In this document: positions 52,183 through 61,080 of the stretch, piece by piece
Layout of the letters: every line of letters starts with the position of its first letter
Position numbering within the stretch: the first letter of the stretch is position 1
Assembly (NCBI RefSeq): GCF_000300995.1
Contig: NZ_AMRJ01000005.1
Span: 79,701-143,700, forward strand
Direction of reading: 5' to 3'
Source of the DNA: Alcanivorax hongdengensis A-11-3
GTDB lineage: Bacteria > Pseudomonadota > Gammaproteobacteria > Pseudomonadales > Alcanivoracaceae
DNA length: 64,000 nucleotides
The notes under the pieces: model-generated
Databases searched by the model: none
Told to the model about the DNA's origin: nothing
What the model saw: only the letters and a program-made list of their open reading frames with translations
Translations under genes and position numbers: made by a program

Positions 52183-55108
52183 AGGGTTCTACCTGTTCAA
52201 ACTTGGCGTAGCGGCCGGGGATCAACTCCGCCAGCGCGGTGAAGCTTTTCTTCACCCATTGGTCATAGATGTCATCCGTGACCAGGTCGGCGTTGGCGAT
52301 GAGGATATCGATGGCCTTGTCCTCGTAGGGCAGAGCCTTGTCCTCCAGCAGCATGGTGTATTCTTCCTTCTCCATCTCACCCATGCCCGAGGGGCGCTCG
52401 GAGGCGACCAGATCCCTGGCCAACAGCCGGTACATCTCGCCAATCTTGTAGTTGGCGGCGGTGGCATATTCGGCCACACCGATATCGGCCACGGCCTGGT
52501 AATTGGCCAGGGCCTTTTTCATCACGTCGGTCTTGGCGGCCAGTGAGCTCTTCAGTGGCTGCTCCAGCTTGATTGATTTGAACTGCTGGAACTGCGGCTC
52601 AGCCAGGGTAAAGCTGGCATAGGCAGCCAGCCAGGCAACCCGGTCGTTGGCGTCTTTGCCGGCCTCGTTGTAGGTGGCCACCAGCGCCTTGAGTCCCTGG
52701 GTTTCCGCGTTGCTGTCACCGGTCTTGCGGTACAGTTCCACCAGACGGTATTGAGCCTCGGAGCGGAAATCGTAGGGTTGCGGCCAGGCCTGCAGGTATT
52801 GCTTGTAAAGCTTGATGGAGGCCTGCGGATTGTCGGCGCGATCCTGCATCTTGGCCGCCCGCCACAGGGCCTGCCGGGACAGCTCGTCATCCTGGCCCCG
52901 GTAGCGCCCGGCAATCACGGTCAGCTCGCCGGCGGCGGCGGTGAAGTTGCCGGTGGCCTCGTAGGCCACGGCCAGCTTGTCCGGTACGGTATCGGCAAGC
53001 GGGTCGTTCGGGTAGCGTTGGCGGAAGGATTCCAGTACCGGAATGGCTGCCTTGCTGTTGCCCTGCTTGATGTAGAGGGTGGCGGCGTCGAATTCCGCAT
53101 TCTTGCGCACGGCGGCGTCCGGTACCGTCTGACCCACGCGCAGGAAGGTGGCGGCGGCCAGGTCCAGATTGCCCTGATCACGCTGTTGTTCACCCTGGCG
53201 ATAGATGCTGGTGGCCAGCTGCTCCTGATAGGTCTTGCGTTGCTCAGCCGCGATGCCCGGCATGGCCAGTACTTTCTTGTAGGCCATTTCCGCCACCTGG
53301 AAGCGTCCCAGGTCAAATTCGCCGTTGGCAATAGTGGCCCAGCCATAGCGCATCAGCGCCTCGCTGGGCGGAGGCTGGCGGTTGACCAGAATGCCGGCGG
53401 TCTTGACCGCGCCTTCGGTATCTCCCAGGGCCAGCTGATCTTCGGCGGTATCATGCAATACCGGGTTGACCTGCTCATGGGTGGGGAAGGTCTGCGCATA
53501 TTTCTGGGCGCTGGCCACTTTCCGGGCCCGCCACTGGGCCAGGGACTCGCTGTCCCGGGTATCGAGGGTGCCCATCAGCTTCTGATAGCCGACCAGGGCC
53601 GCATAGGCAGCGTCGCCGGCTTTTTCATATTCCGGATACTGGTAGGCGGTATTTTCGAACTGGGTGATGGCCCCGGCGTAGTCGTGGCCATCAAAGAGGA
53701 CTTCCGCGTAGCGCTGATTGATTTCCGGCTGGCGTTCGTTGGCCGGCGGTGTCTCAAGGTATTCCTTGTACCAGCGGGCGGGGGCCTGATAATCAGCCGG
53801 TTTTCCGGATTTCTGTGCCAGCACATGGTAGTACTGGGCAAGGTCCAGAATATGCTCCTTGAGCAGGCCGACGTACTGTTCGCGCACATCCGGGTGGCTG
53901 GCCCAGAAGGGACTCTGCACGCCATAGTGCTCCACGAAGGCTTCCTTGGCGGGCAGTACCAGGGTCGGGAAGCCGCCTTTCTGGTAGGCGTTGATCTGCA
54001 GGGTGGAAAATTCCGGTGCCAGGGTGGAGTCCGGGTAGACCTGCACATACATGTCGTAGGCCTGGGCTGCATCGCGGAAACGTTCCTGACTCAGATAGAC
54101 CTCGCCCAGGGAGCGGTAAATCGCCGGCTCGTAGTCCCGGTGGCCGTTCTTGGCAAACCAGTCACGCACTGACTGGGGGCCATCCAGGTTGCTGAATCCC
54201 AGACTGATGACGCGCTGGGTATCGGCGTACAGTTTGCTTTCCATGCTGGTGTCGTCATCCAGCTTGGCGTTGCCCTGCAGGGTGTCCATCAGGGTAAAAA
54301 AGCTCTTTTCCGCCAGTTCGTAATCGCCCAGCTTGTAGTCGCTCCAGCCATGCTTGTAGAGCGCCTGGGTATAGAATTCGTTGTTGCTGCCGCGGCGGAT
54401 GACATCGGCGTAGGCCTTTTCCGCCATTTCGAAGTCGCCGTCGGAGAACAGCATCTCGCCCCGGCGGAACTGGGCTTCCAGTGTCCATTCACTGTTGGGG
54501 TACTGGGTGACCAGCGCATCCAGGCTGTCACGGGCCTTTTCCATCTTGCCATCCATGGCGTAGGCCTTGGACAGCATGTAGTAGGCCTCGGCCCGCTCTT
54601 TCGGGTCCTGGGTACTGGTCAGCAGTTCCTGATAGAGCGAGATGGCGGTCTGGTAGTCCACATCGGACTTCTGCACGGACGGGGCCATGGTGTCGGCCAG
54701 GTCCAGCAGCGCCAGCTTGCGCTCCTTGTCCTTGGTGGTCTTCACCTGGTGCATGGTGTTGTCGTAGACCACCTGGTCGACTTTCTTGTCCAGGGCACTG
54801 TCGGTGCCTTCCAGATCACTTTTCTCGGCGGATGACATGGCCAGGTCCGCCATGCGCCGCAGGGTCTTGGCCTTGCGCTCGGGATCGTCGAACAGCTGGG
54901 CGGCCTGACGGTAGCTTTCCAGTGCCTGGGAGGCGGATGCCTGTTGCAACTGCTGCTTTTCGATGGTGATGTCGGTGCTTTCCAGGTCGGCCAGGGTGGT
55001 GCCGCTGAACTGGGCCTGTTGCTCCAGCGTGCCACTGGACGGGGCACTGGCGCAGCCCCCCAGGGCAAGCATGGCCGCTGCCAGGCTGTGCAGGCGAAAT
55101 CGATTCAC
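52163..55108 (-). CDS. Large TPR-repeat lipoprotein
   Basis: A 981-residue protein with a lipoprotein signal (MLALGGCASAPSS, lipid on Cys19). Nearly the whole mature part is helical repeats of TPR type, for example AEAYYMLSKAYAMDGKMEKA, AQFRRGEMLFSDGDFEMAEK, IYRSLGEVYLSQERFRDAA and AVAYEATGNFTAAAGELTV. Such repeats form long superhelical scaffolds that bind partners. The protein is likely tethered to a membrane and faces the periplasm. It overlaps the 642-residue gene by four bases. Size and context recall Glt-type TPR proteins, by analogy only. Confidence 0.82.
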   Translation of the reverse strand: MNRFRLHSLAAAMLALGGCASAPSSGTLEQQAQFSGTTLADLESTDITIEKQQLQQASASQALESYRQAAQLFDDPERKAKTLRRMADLAMSSAEKSDLEGTDSALDKKVDQVVYDNTMHQVKTTKDKERKLALLDLADTMAPSVQKSDVDYQTAISLYQELLTSTQDPKERAEAYYMLSKAYAMDGKMEKARDSLDALVTQYPNSEWTLEAQFRRGEMLFSDGDFEMAEKAYADVIRRGSNNEFYTQALYKHGWSDYKLGDYELAEKSFFTLMDTLQGNAKLDDDTSMESKLYADTQRVISLGFSNLDGPQSVRDWFAKNGHRDYEPAIYRSLGEVYLSQERFRDAAQAYDMYVQVYPDSTLAPEFSTLQINAYQKGGFPTLVLPAKEAFVEHYGVQSPFWASHPDVREQYVGLLKEHILDLAQYYHVLAQKSGKPADYQAPARWYKEYLETPPANERQPEINQRYAEVLFDGHDYAGAITQFENTAYQYPEYEKAGDAAYAALVGYQKLMGTLDTRDSESLAQWRARKVASAQKYAQTFPTHEQVNPVLHDTAEDQLALGDTEGAVKTAGILVNRQPPPSEALMRYGWATIANGEFDLGRFQVAEMAYKKVLAMPGIAAEQRKTYQEQLATSIYRQGEQQRDQGNLDLAAATFLRVGQTVPDAAVRKNAEFDAATLYIKQGNSKAAIPVLESFRQRYPNDPLADTVPDKLAVAYEATGNFTAAAGELTVIAGRYRGQDDELSRQALWRAAKMQDRADNPQASIKLYKQYLQAWPQPYDFRSEAQYRLVELYRKTGDSNAETQGLKALVATYNEAGKDANDRVAWLAAYASFTLAEPQFQQFKSIKLEQPLKSSLAAKTDVMKKALANYQAVADIGVAEYATAANYKIGEMYRLLARDLVASERPSGMGEMEKEEYTMLLEDKALPYEDKAIDILIANADLVTDDIYDQWVKKSFTALAELIPGRYAKFEQVEPYVDIIY

Positions 55109-57021
55109 GATCCGTTCCTCTGATTGTTTCGGTCAGAGACAGAGCTGTCCTGAAGACGGGCAATGGCCAGATGCGCTTCGGCAAGCTGGTCGGCCAGGTG
55201 GTGCTGGGTCCGGGTCAACACGTTCATGGCATCGGCGCGCATGCTGTTTTCCAGAGCCTTCAGGGTATCAGCCGTCTGACGTTTTAATTGTTCTATGCGT
55301 TGTTCCTGTTGCTGCAGGCGCAGGCCAAGATCATCGCGGGTGCGCAGGTTGGCATCACTGATCTGCTGGCGTACCGCTGCCACGCGCTGGGCCAGCACCT
55401 GACTCTCATCCTGCAGCTGGTTGATATCCTGCTCCTGTTTTTGCCGCTGTTCCGCCGACTGGTGGGCAATATCCCAAAGTAGCAGGCCGCGCAGACGTTT
55501 CAGCCGCTCGGCGTTGCGCGGGCCGGCGCCGGGCAACTGATTGAAGTGGCGGTCCAGGGCGTCCACCTTTTGCCACATGATGGCCTGGTCCGCGTTACCC
55601 AGATCCAGGGGACGGTTCATGTCCATGTGGTCCGGCAGGCGCAGGGCGTCAGCGTCCATCATCAGGGTTTCCTGGCGATGGATCAGGTCGGTCATGGCGG
55701 CGCGAACCTTGGGCAGAGCCTGTGACAACTGGGCCTGTTGCTGATGATAGCTGCCCAGCATGGCGGGCAGGGCCTGTTGCCAGTGCTCCAGCATCTTCTG
55801 GATCTGGTAGATCTGGCGGTAGTGGCGAAAACGCTGGGAAAATTCGTTACTGGCAAACAGCTTGTAAAGGTAGGAAAGCTCGCCGCTATTGTCCTGGGCC
55901 AGGGCCTCGATATCCGCCGGCAGCAGGGAATCGCCTTCGTTGCTTTTGGGAATCAGGGTCTTGGCCCAGCCATTACCGTTAATGTGGTCCATGGCCTGCT
56001 GCACGTCCTTGAGTGCCTGGCGATATTGCTCGGCGGCATACTGGTAGCCAGCCAGGGCCTGGGGCATGCCACCCAGCTCCTCATAGGCGCGGGGCGCCAG
56101 CAACAGGGCTTCCTGCACGGACGGGTGGCTGCTGTTGCGGCGCACTGCTTCCAGCCAGATGGGCAACGCCTTGCGCACATCGCCCCGGCGGTAGTTGGCC
56201 AGACCCAGTGCCAGCAGGGCGTCTTCCGAAAAGGGGCCTTCGCTGCGTACCTGAATCAGGGACGCGCGGGCAGCGTCGGTGTTATTTTCCTTCAACTCGG
56301 TCAGGCCGGCGGCCAGCGCCGCCCGGTCACGCAGTGCCAGTGCCTGTTCGCTGCTGCCACCTGCGCTGATCAGGGAATTGAGCAGTTTCAGGCCCTGCGG
56401 GTCCTGGCCGGCGCGAATCAGGGCGACGCCCATGTTGTAAGTGGCGTAGCGGCCTTCATCGGTATCCACCGGCACGGAATAAAGATAGTCCAGGGCGCCG
56501 GTGAAATCCTCCTCGCGCATCATGATGTTGGCCAGCATCAGGCGACGTTTGGCGTCATCTTCCGGCTCCAGGCCTTTCATCTTGTCGCTGTCGAGAATCA
56601 TGGCCGCCTCGTCCAGTCGGCCCTCCCGGTAATGCAGCTCCGCCTTGTGCAGCCAGGTCTGGGCCCGGGTGCGTGACAGGATGTCCTTCTTGAGCAGGCT
56701 GTTGAAGATCACTTCTGCCTTGTCCGGCAGGCCGTAACTGACATAGAGGTCGCCCAGCAACAGCTGGGCATAGTCGGTGTCCTCGTCAAACAGATTCTTT
56801 TTCTGATTGATGAGCAGCTGGTTAATGGATTGAAAGTTGGCGTGACGATAATAGTCGTACATCACCTCGCCAAAGGCCAGGTAACGGCTCTGCTCCAGCC
56901 CCAGTGGCTGGGGGCCGGCATCGATATCATCGAAGAATTCAACCTTGGCGGCGTGGGCAGGGGCCAGGCTGGCTGCCAGACATGTGCCGATAAGCCACCG
57001 CCGCAACGGAGGCTTTATCAT
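55105..57021 (-). CDS. Periplasmic TPR and coiled-coil protein
   Basis: A protein of about 638 residues with a cleaved signal peptide (IGTCLAASLAPAHAAK). The N-terminal half has TPR-like repeats (LLLGDLYVSYGLPDKAEV, KAELHYREGRLDEAAMILD), the middle is mixed helical, and the C-terminus (about 525-620) is a glutamine-rich coiled coil (QDESQVLAQRVAAVRQQI). I take the ATG at 57021, which overlaps the upstream stop as ATGA. Function is unknown; it is a likely scaffold of the ExbB/AgmX system. Confidence 0.78.
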   Translation of the reverse strand: MIKPPLRRWLIGTCLAASLAPAHAAKVEFFDDIDAGPQPLGLEQSRYLAFGEVMYDYYRHANFQSINQLLINQKKNLFDEDTDYAQLLLGDLYVSYGLPDKAEVIFNSLLKKDILSRTRAQTWLHKAELHYREGRLDEAAMILDSDKMKGLEPEDDAKRRLMLANIMMREEDFTGALDYLYSVPVDTDEGRYATYNMGVALIRAGQDPQGLKLLNSLISAGGSSEQALALRDRAALAAGLTELKENNTDAARASLIQVRSEGPFSEDALLALGLANYRRGDVRKALPIWLEAVRRNSSHPSVQEALLLAPRAYEELGGMPQALAGYQYAAEQYRQALKDVQQAMDHINGNGWAKTLIPKSNEGDSLLPADIEALAQDNSGELSYLYKLFASNEFSQRFRHYRQIYQIQKMLEHWQQALPAMLGSYHQQQAQLSQALPKVRAAMTDLIHRQETLMMDADALRLPDHMDMNRPLDLGNADQAIMWQKVDALDRHFNQLPGAGPRNAERLKRLRGLLLWDIAHQSAEQRQKQEQDINQLQDESQVLAQRVAAVRQQISDANLRTRDDLGLRLQQQEQRIEQLKRQTADTLKALENSMRADAMNVLTRTQHHLADQLAEAHLAIARLQDSSVSDRNNQRNGS

Positions 57022-57539
57022 TGCTGGTTCCACTCGTGAAATTCGAATTTGTGCTGGTGGTTGTTGAGATCATCACGCACCTGCATTTCGATCATCTTGC
57101 GACCGGCGCCCTTGGTAAAGCTGTAACTGGTGGTCTTCTGGTAGTCCTTGCCTTGAGGGTCGTAACCGTTAATGACCGCGCTAAGCACATGGTGACCACT
57201 GGTCAGATTGCCGCTATATAGCCGCTGGATGCCGCCCTTGGTGAGGGCCTGGAATTCCTGGTCATTGTAGAAGTGGTAGGCGACATGGTTGCCATCAATG
57301 GTCAGATTGATATCCACCAGCCGAATCGGCGTGCCCACATCCACGGAAACGAACACATTGGTCTGCGGGCTGGCATAGAGCAGTTCCTGCTCCAGCAGAG
57401 TGAGATCGCGGTTCAGGTCCAGGGCTTCGCTCTTCAACTGGCGAATCTGCTCGGACAGGCCGGTATCGCTGTTGTCAGCATAGGCCAGCTGGCCCAGGCT
57501 CAGCAGCAGGGCGCTCAAGAGGGGCAATAATGCTTTCAT
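57018..57539 (-). CDS. Secreted protein of unknown function, first gene of the TPR/ExbB cluster
   Basis: A 173-residue protein with a signal peptide (MKALLPLLSALLLSLGQLAYA), a short coiled coil (about 27-52) and a beta-rich part containing LYSGNLTSGHHVLSAVINGY, which has the look of a PEGA- or Ig-like domain. Homologues are sometimes labelled AraC-family regulators; nothing here supports a DNA-binding role. A good promoter lies about 60 bases upstream, so it probably opens the operon. Confidence 0.72.
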   Translation of the reverse strand: MKALLPLLSALLLSLGQLAYADNSDTGLSEQIRQLKSEALDLNRDLTLLEQELLYASPQTNVFVSVDVGTPIRLVDINLTIDGNHVAYHFYNDQEFQALTKGGIQRLYSGNLTSGHHVLSAVINGYDPQGKDYQKTTSYSFTKGAGRKMIEMQVRDDLNNHQHKFEFHEWNQQ

Positions 57540-57599
57540 GGGAGGCGATCGCTTATGTTGTTGTTATTGGCCGGGCAGCCCGGCATGCATATGCCTCTA

Positions 57600-57628
57600 G
57601 TTGTAATCAGAAGAACGGCTTAAATCAA
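57600..57628 (-). promoter_or_regulatory. Probable promoter of the TPR/ExbB cluster
   Basis: On the minus strand TTGATT (57628-57623) and TACAAC (57605-57600) are separated by 17 bases and read towards the gene starting at 57539. Between them and the start lies a GCCGGGCAGCCCGGC inverted repeat (about 57569-57583). No experimental basis. Confidence 0.5.
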
Positions 57629-57708
57629 GGTTAAATGGGCGGTACTGTTGGCCGAGAGGCGTGGTAGGGGCAGATTCTAAAGTCAATGGCCTAGCAGGTG
57701 GTACAACC

Positions 57709-58575
57709 ATGCCAGATTTGTGGATAAAGGCGCTGTCCGGCGCCCTGCGTTGCTCTCGGGCCGACCTCGGGCTCACCGAGTGCGGCGGCGGGGACACCGC
57801 CCGGGCCGCCAGGCTGGATATCCAGGGGCGGGCGCCGTTGTTCGTTAAGTTTCATCCCAATGCCGATTTGCTGGTGGCCGAGGCCCGTGGCCTGGCGTTG
57901 CTGGGGCCACAGGTCCCGGTGCCGGCGGTGCACTCGCTGGTACCGCTGGAGGGGGAGCGGGGCGCCTTGCTGGTGATGGAGTACCTGGTGCTGTCGCCAT
58001 TGCGCGGCGACCAGCACTGGTTTGACGCCGGGCAGACGCTGGCCAGGTTGCATCAGGTGCAGGGGCCGTACTACGGCGAGACACAGCACAATTTCATTGG
58101 TGGTATGCCGCAGTATAACCGTCCGGAAACGGACTGGCCGACCTTCTTTGCCGGCCAGCGTCTGGCCCCACAGCTGCAATGGGCCCGCCAGCGCGGGCTT
58201 GACCCTGAGCTGTGCCGTCAGGTCGAGCAGGTGATTGATGTGCTGCCACGCTGGCTGCCCGGCCAGCCATCCATGGCGCTGTTACATGGTGACCTGTGGC
58301 AGGGGAATCTGGCCATGCATGGTGACCAGGTCTGTTTCTACGACCCGGCCTGCTATTATGGCGATCCGCAGGTGGATCTGGCCATGCTCAACCTCTTTGG
58401 CAGGCCGCCGCAAAACTTTTATCTTGGCTATCAGGGGCATACCATCAGCGCCGCTGACCGGCGTGCCTGGCCGGTCTATGACCTTTATCACTGGCTTAAC
58501 CACTACAATCTGTTTGGCAGCAGTTACCGGCAGGCCATTGCCAGTGTCTGTCAGACCTTATTGTCGGAACCCTGA
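57709..58575 (+). CDS. Fructosamine kinase/aminoglycoside phosphotransferase-like protein
   Basis: A 288-residue kinase-fold protein. Landmarks are LFVKFHPNADLLVAEARGL (Lys of the ATP site), MALLHGDLWQGNLAMHG with the catalytic Asp, and CFYDPACYYGDPQVDLAML. These match the fructosamine kinase family, which phosphorylates glycated lysine residues so that the sugar is released. I start at the ATG at 57709. It is divergent from the TPR cluster and 3 bases from pdxB. Confidence 0.85.
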   Translation: MPDLWIKALSGALRCSRADLGLTECGGGDTARAARLDIQGRAPLFVKFHPNADLLVAEARGLALLGPQVPVPAVHSLVPLEGERGALLVMEYLVLSPLRGDQHWFDAGQTLARLHQVQGPYYGETQHNFIGGMPQYNRPETDWPTFFAGQRLAPQLQWARQRGLDPELCRQVEQVIDVLPRWLPGQPSMALLHGDLWQGNLAMHGDQVCFYDPACYYGDPQVDLAMLNLFGRPPQNFYLGYQGHTISAADRRAWPVYDLYHWLNHYNLFGSSYRQAIASVCQTLLSEP

Positions 58576-58578
58576 ATC

Positions 58579-59691
58579 ATGCAGATCGTTGCAGATGCCA
58601 ATATGCCGGGCCTGGCGCCTTTTGAAGCGCTCGGACAGGTCACCCGGGTGGAGGGGCGAACCCTGACCCGTGAACAACTGGGCGACGCCGAGGTACTCCT
58701 GGTGCGGTCGGTGACCCGGGTCGACGAGCACTTGCTGGCGGGCTCCCGGGTCCGTTTCGTGGGGTCGGCCACCATTGGCACCGATCATGTGGACCAGGGC
58801 TACCTGGCACGCCAGGATATTGCCTTTGCCCATGCGCCGGGCTGCAATGCCCGGGCAGTGGCCGAGTATGTCCTGCAGGCATTGCTGGTGCTCTGCCAGC
58901 GCCAGCAGCGCCGGGCCGCGGATTGCCGGGTGGCGGTGGTCGGCCTGGGCAATGTTGGCCGGCGCGTGGCCGACTGGCTGGCCGCACTGGGGCTGTCTGT
59001 ACAGGCCTGTGACCCCCCGCTGGCCGCTGCCGGTTATCACGGGCCATTCACTCTGGCGCCACTGGAGTCCCTGCTGGAGGCGGACGTGATTACCCTGCAC
59101 GTGCCGTTAACCCGCGAGGGGCCGCATGCCACCCGACATTTGCTGGATGCCCGACGCCTGGCCCGGCTAACGCCATCACAAATGCTGATCAATACCTGTC
59201 GCGGACCGGTGGTGGATAACCAGGCGTTGCTGACACAGCTGTCCCGGGGGCAGGGGCCGGCAACGATACTGGATGTCTGGGAAGACGAGCCGCGGGTACC
59301 CGAGGCTTTGCTCAAGCAGGTCTGTGCCGGTTCTCCCCATGTGGCCGGCTATTCACTGGAGGGCAAACTGGCCGGCACGCGCATGCTCTACGAGGCATTT
59401 TGCCAGTGGCAACAACGGCCGCTGGAACCTACAGCGGATGACCAGGACAAGGCGTTACTGAATCAGGATGTAACCAGCGATGCACAGCTGCTGGCACTGT
59501 TGCAGCAGGCCTATCGGTTGGAAGAAGATACCCGGCGACTGGCGGACAGTCTGGCCGAGCCGGATCCGGCGGGCGCTTTCGACCGGTTGCGCAAGCATTA
59601 CCCGGTCCGCCACGAATTACATCACTGGCGGCACCACGGTCAGGTGGCCAGTGGCTGGCAAGCGATCGTCAGCCGGCTTTTTGCGAGTTAG
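58579..59691 (+). CDS. pdxB: Erythronate-4-phosphate dehydrogenase
   Basis: A 370-residue D-2-hydroxyacid dehydrogenase in pyridoxal phosphate synthesis. It has [18 protein letters not shown] binding [30 protein letters not shown] with the catalytic Arg, [14 protein letters not shown] with the Glu, and [16 protein letters not shown] with the His. The C-terminal dimerisation domain distinguishes it from other hydroxyacid dehydrogenases. The 3' end overlaps the convergent small gene. Confidence 0.94.
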   Translation: MQIVADANMPGLAPFEALGQVTRVEGRTLTREQLGDAEVLLVRSVTRVDEHLLAGSRVRFVGSATIGTDHVDQGYLARQDIAFAHAPGCNARAVAEYVLQALLVLCQRQQRRAADCRVAVVGLGNVGRRVADWLAALGLSVQACDPPLAAAGYHGPFTLAPLESLLEADVITLHVPLTREGPHATRHLLDARRLARLTPSQMLINTCRGPVVDNQALLTQLSRGQGPATILDVWEDEPRVPEALLKQVCAGSPHVAGYSLEGKLAGTRMLYEAFCQWQQRPLEPTADDQDKALLNQDVTSDAQLLALLQQAYRLEEDTRRLADSLAEPDPAGAFDRLRKHYPVRHELHHWRHHGQVASGWQAIVSRLFAS

Positions 59692-59854
59692 AGGCGCGGG
59701 CGCCAGGGTATTGCCAGCTTTTTTCCAGGCGCTCGCAGGCGCGCTGTATCATGGCCTCGGTAATGGGAATCTCCCGGCCATGTTCGTCAATCACGGCGGC
59801 ACCGTTGAAATCCGGGCGAGAGCTCTGGCTGTTCAGGTTCATCATTGTATCCAT
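59669..59854 (-). CDS. Small conserved protein, PA1571-like
   Basis: A protein of about 61 residues. [22 protein letters not shown] followed by ERLEKSW resembles the PA1571 family of pseudomonads (the pattern DxxGREVPITExMIQxAC), from memory. Function is unknown. The start is uncertain: a GTG at 59878 or ATG codons at 59854, 59845 and 59842 are possible. Its 3' end overlaps that of pdxB by 23 bases, tail to tail. Confidence 0.6.
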   Translation of the reverse strand: MDTMMNLNSQSSRPDFNGAAVIDEHGREIPITEAMIQRACERLEKSWQYPGARASNSQKAG

Positions 59855-59937
59855 GACAGATGTTGATGGATTCTTCACTGTAATGAGTGGCCGGTTTTGC
59901 CGGCAACGCCAGTTTTGTATCCAGATATGACCCTTTT

Positions 59938-61080
59938 ATGAAAACACAGGCACAAACACTGATTCTTGGGGTGCTGGTCAACCCCTATGCCGGTCTTGGC
60001 GGCAGCGTCGCGCTCAAGGGCAGCGACGGTGAAGCCACTCGTGACGAAGCCCTGCGGCGTGGCGCCAGTCCCCAGGCACCGGCGCGTATGGTTCGGACCC
60101 TGAAAACCCTGGCGGCGTCACCGGTGTCCTTGACGGTGCTGACCTGGGGGGGCGCCATGGGCGAGGACAGTTGCCGGCAAGCGGGTATCCATGCCCAGGT
60201 ACTTGGTCAGGCCAGCGAGCCCAGTGACCCGCAGGATACCCGCCAGGCGGCACGGGCATTGTGTGATGCCGGCGCGGAACTGATTGTGTTCGCCGGCGGC
60301 GATGGCACTGCCAGGGATCTGGTGGATGCCATCGGCGAGCGTACCCCGGTGCTGGGTGTGCCGGCCGGCTGCAAGATGCATTCGGCGGTCTATGCCATCA
60401 ACCCGGAGGCTGCCGGTGAGCTGCTCAAGGAGTTGGCCAGTGGCGAGCTGGTGGCACTGGAAAGCGCCGAGGTCCGTGACATTGATGAAGAGGCCTTCCG
60501 CCAGGGCGTGGTGCGGGCGCGGCACTACGGCGAATTGCAGGTGCCGGCGGAGGCCCGTTACCTGCAACAGGTCAAATGTGGTGGCCGGGAGGTGGAAGAT
60601 CTGGTGGTCACCGAAGTGGCCGCCTGGGTGGCCGACAGCATGGAAGACGATACCTACTACCTGATGGGCTCCGGTTCCACCGTGGCGGTGGTGATGGAGC
60701 AACTGGGGCTGGAAAATACCCTGCTGGGGGTGGATGTGGTCTATAACCACGAGGTGGTAGGCCAGGACCTGGGCGCCAGGGAGTTGCTGGACTTGATCGG
60801 CGATGCCCCGGCCAGAGCCGTGCTCACGGTGATTGGCGGGCAGGGACACCTGTTTGGCCGCGGCAACCAGCAATTCAGCCCGGCACTGATTCGCCGTCTG
60901 GGCAAGGACAATATCCAGATCCTGGCGACGCGCACCAAGCTCAAGACGCTGGAAGGGCGCCCCCTGGTCGTGGATAGTGGCGATGCGACCCTGGATCGTC
61001 AATTGTGTGGTCTCTGGCCGGTGACCACCGGCTACGAGGACCAGATTCTATATCGGGTGGCCACCGACGCGGGACCTTGA
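59938..61080 (+). CDS. NAD-kinase-like protein (ATP-NAD kinase superfamily)
   Basis: A 380-residue protein with LVNPYAGLGGSVALKGSDG and the GGDG motif IVFAGGDGTARDLVDA, followed by LGVPAGCKMHSAVYAINPEA. That pattern is the ATP-NAD kinase/diacylglycerol kinase fold. It is longer than and different from the housekeeping NAD kinase and resembles the AcoX-type branch, whose substrate is not established. I start at the ATG at 59938; no strong ribosome site is visible. Its 3' end overlaps the convergent DUF1501 gene by 33 bases. Confidence 0.8.
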   Translation: MKTQAQTLILGVLVNPYAGLGGSVALKGSDGEATRDEALRRGASPQAPARMVRTLKTLAASPVSLTVLTWGGAMGEDSCRQAGIHAQVLGQASEPSDPQDTRQAARALCDAGAELIVFAGGDGTARDLVDAIGERTPVLGVPAGCKMHSAVYAINPEAAGELLKELASGELVALESAEVRDIDEEAFRQGVVRARHYGELQVPAEARYLQQVKCGGREVEDLVVTEVAAWVADSMEDDTYYLMGSGSTVAVVMEQLGLENTLLGVDVVYNHEVVGQDLGARELLDLIGDAPARAVLTVIGGQGHLFGRGNQQFSPALIRRLGKDNIQILATRTKLKTLEGRPLVVDSGDATLDRQLCGLWPVTTGYEDQILYRVATDAGP

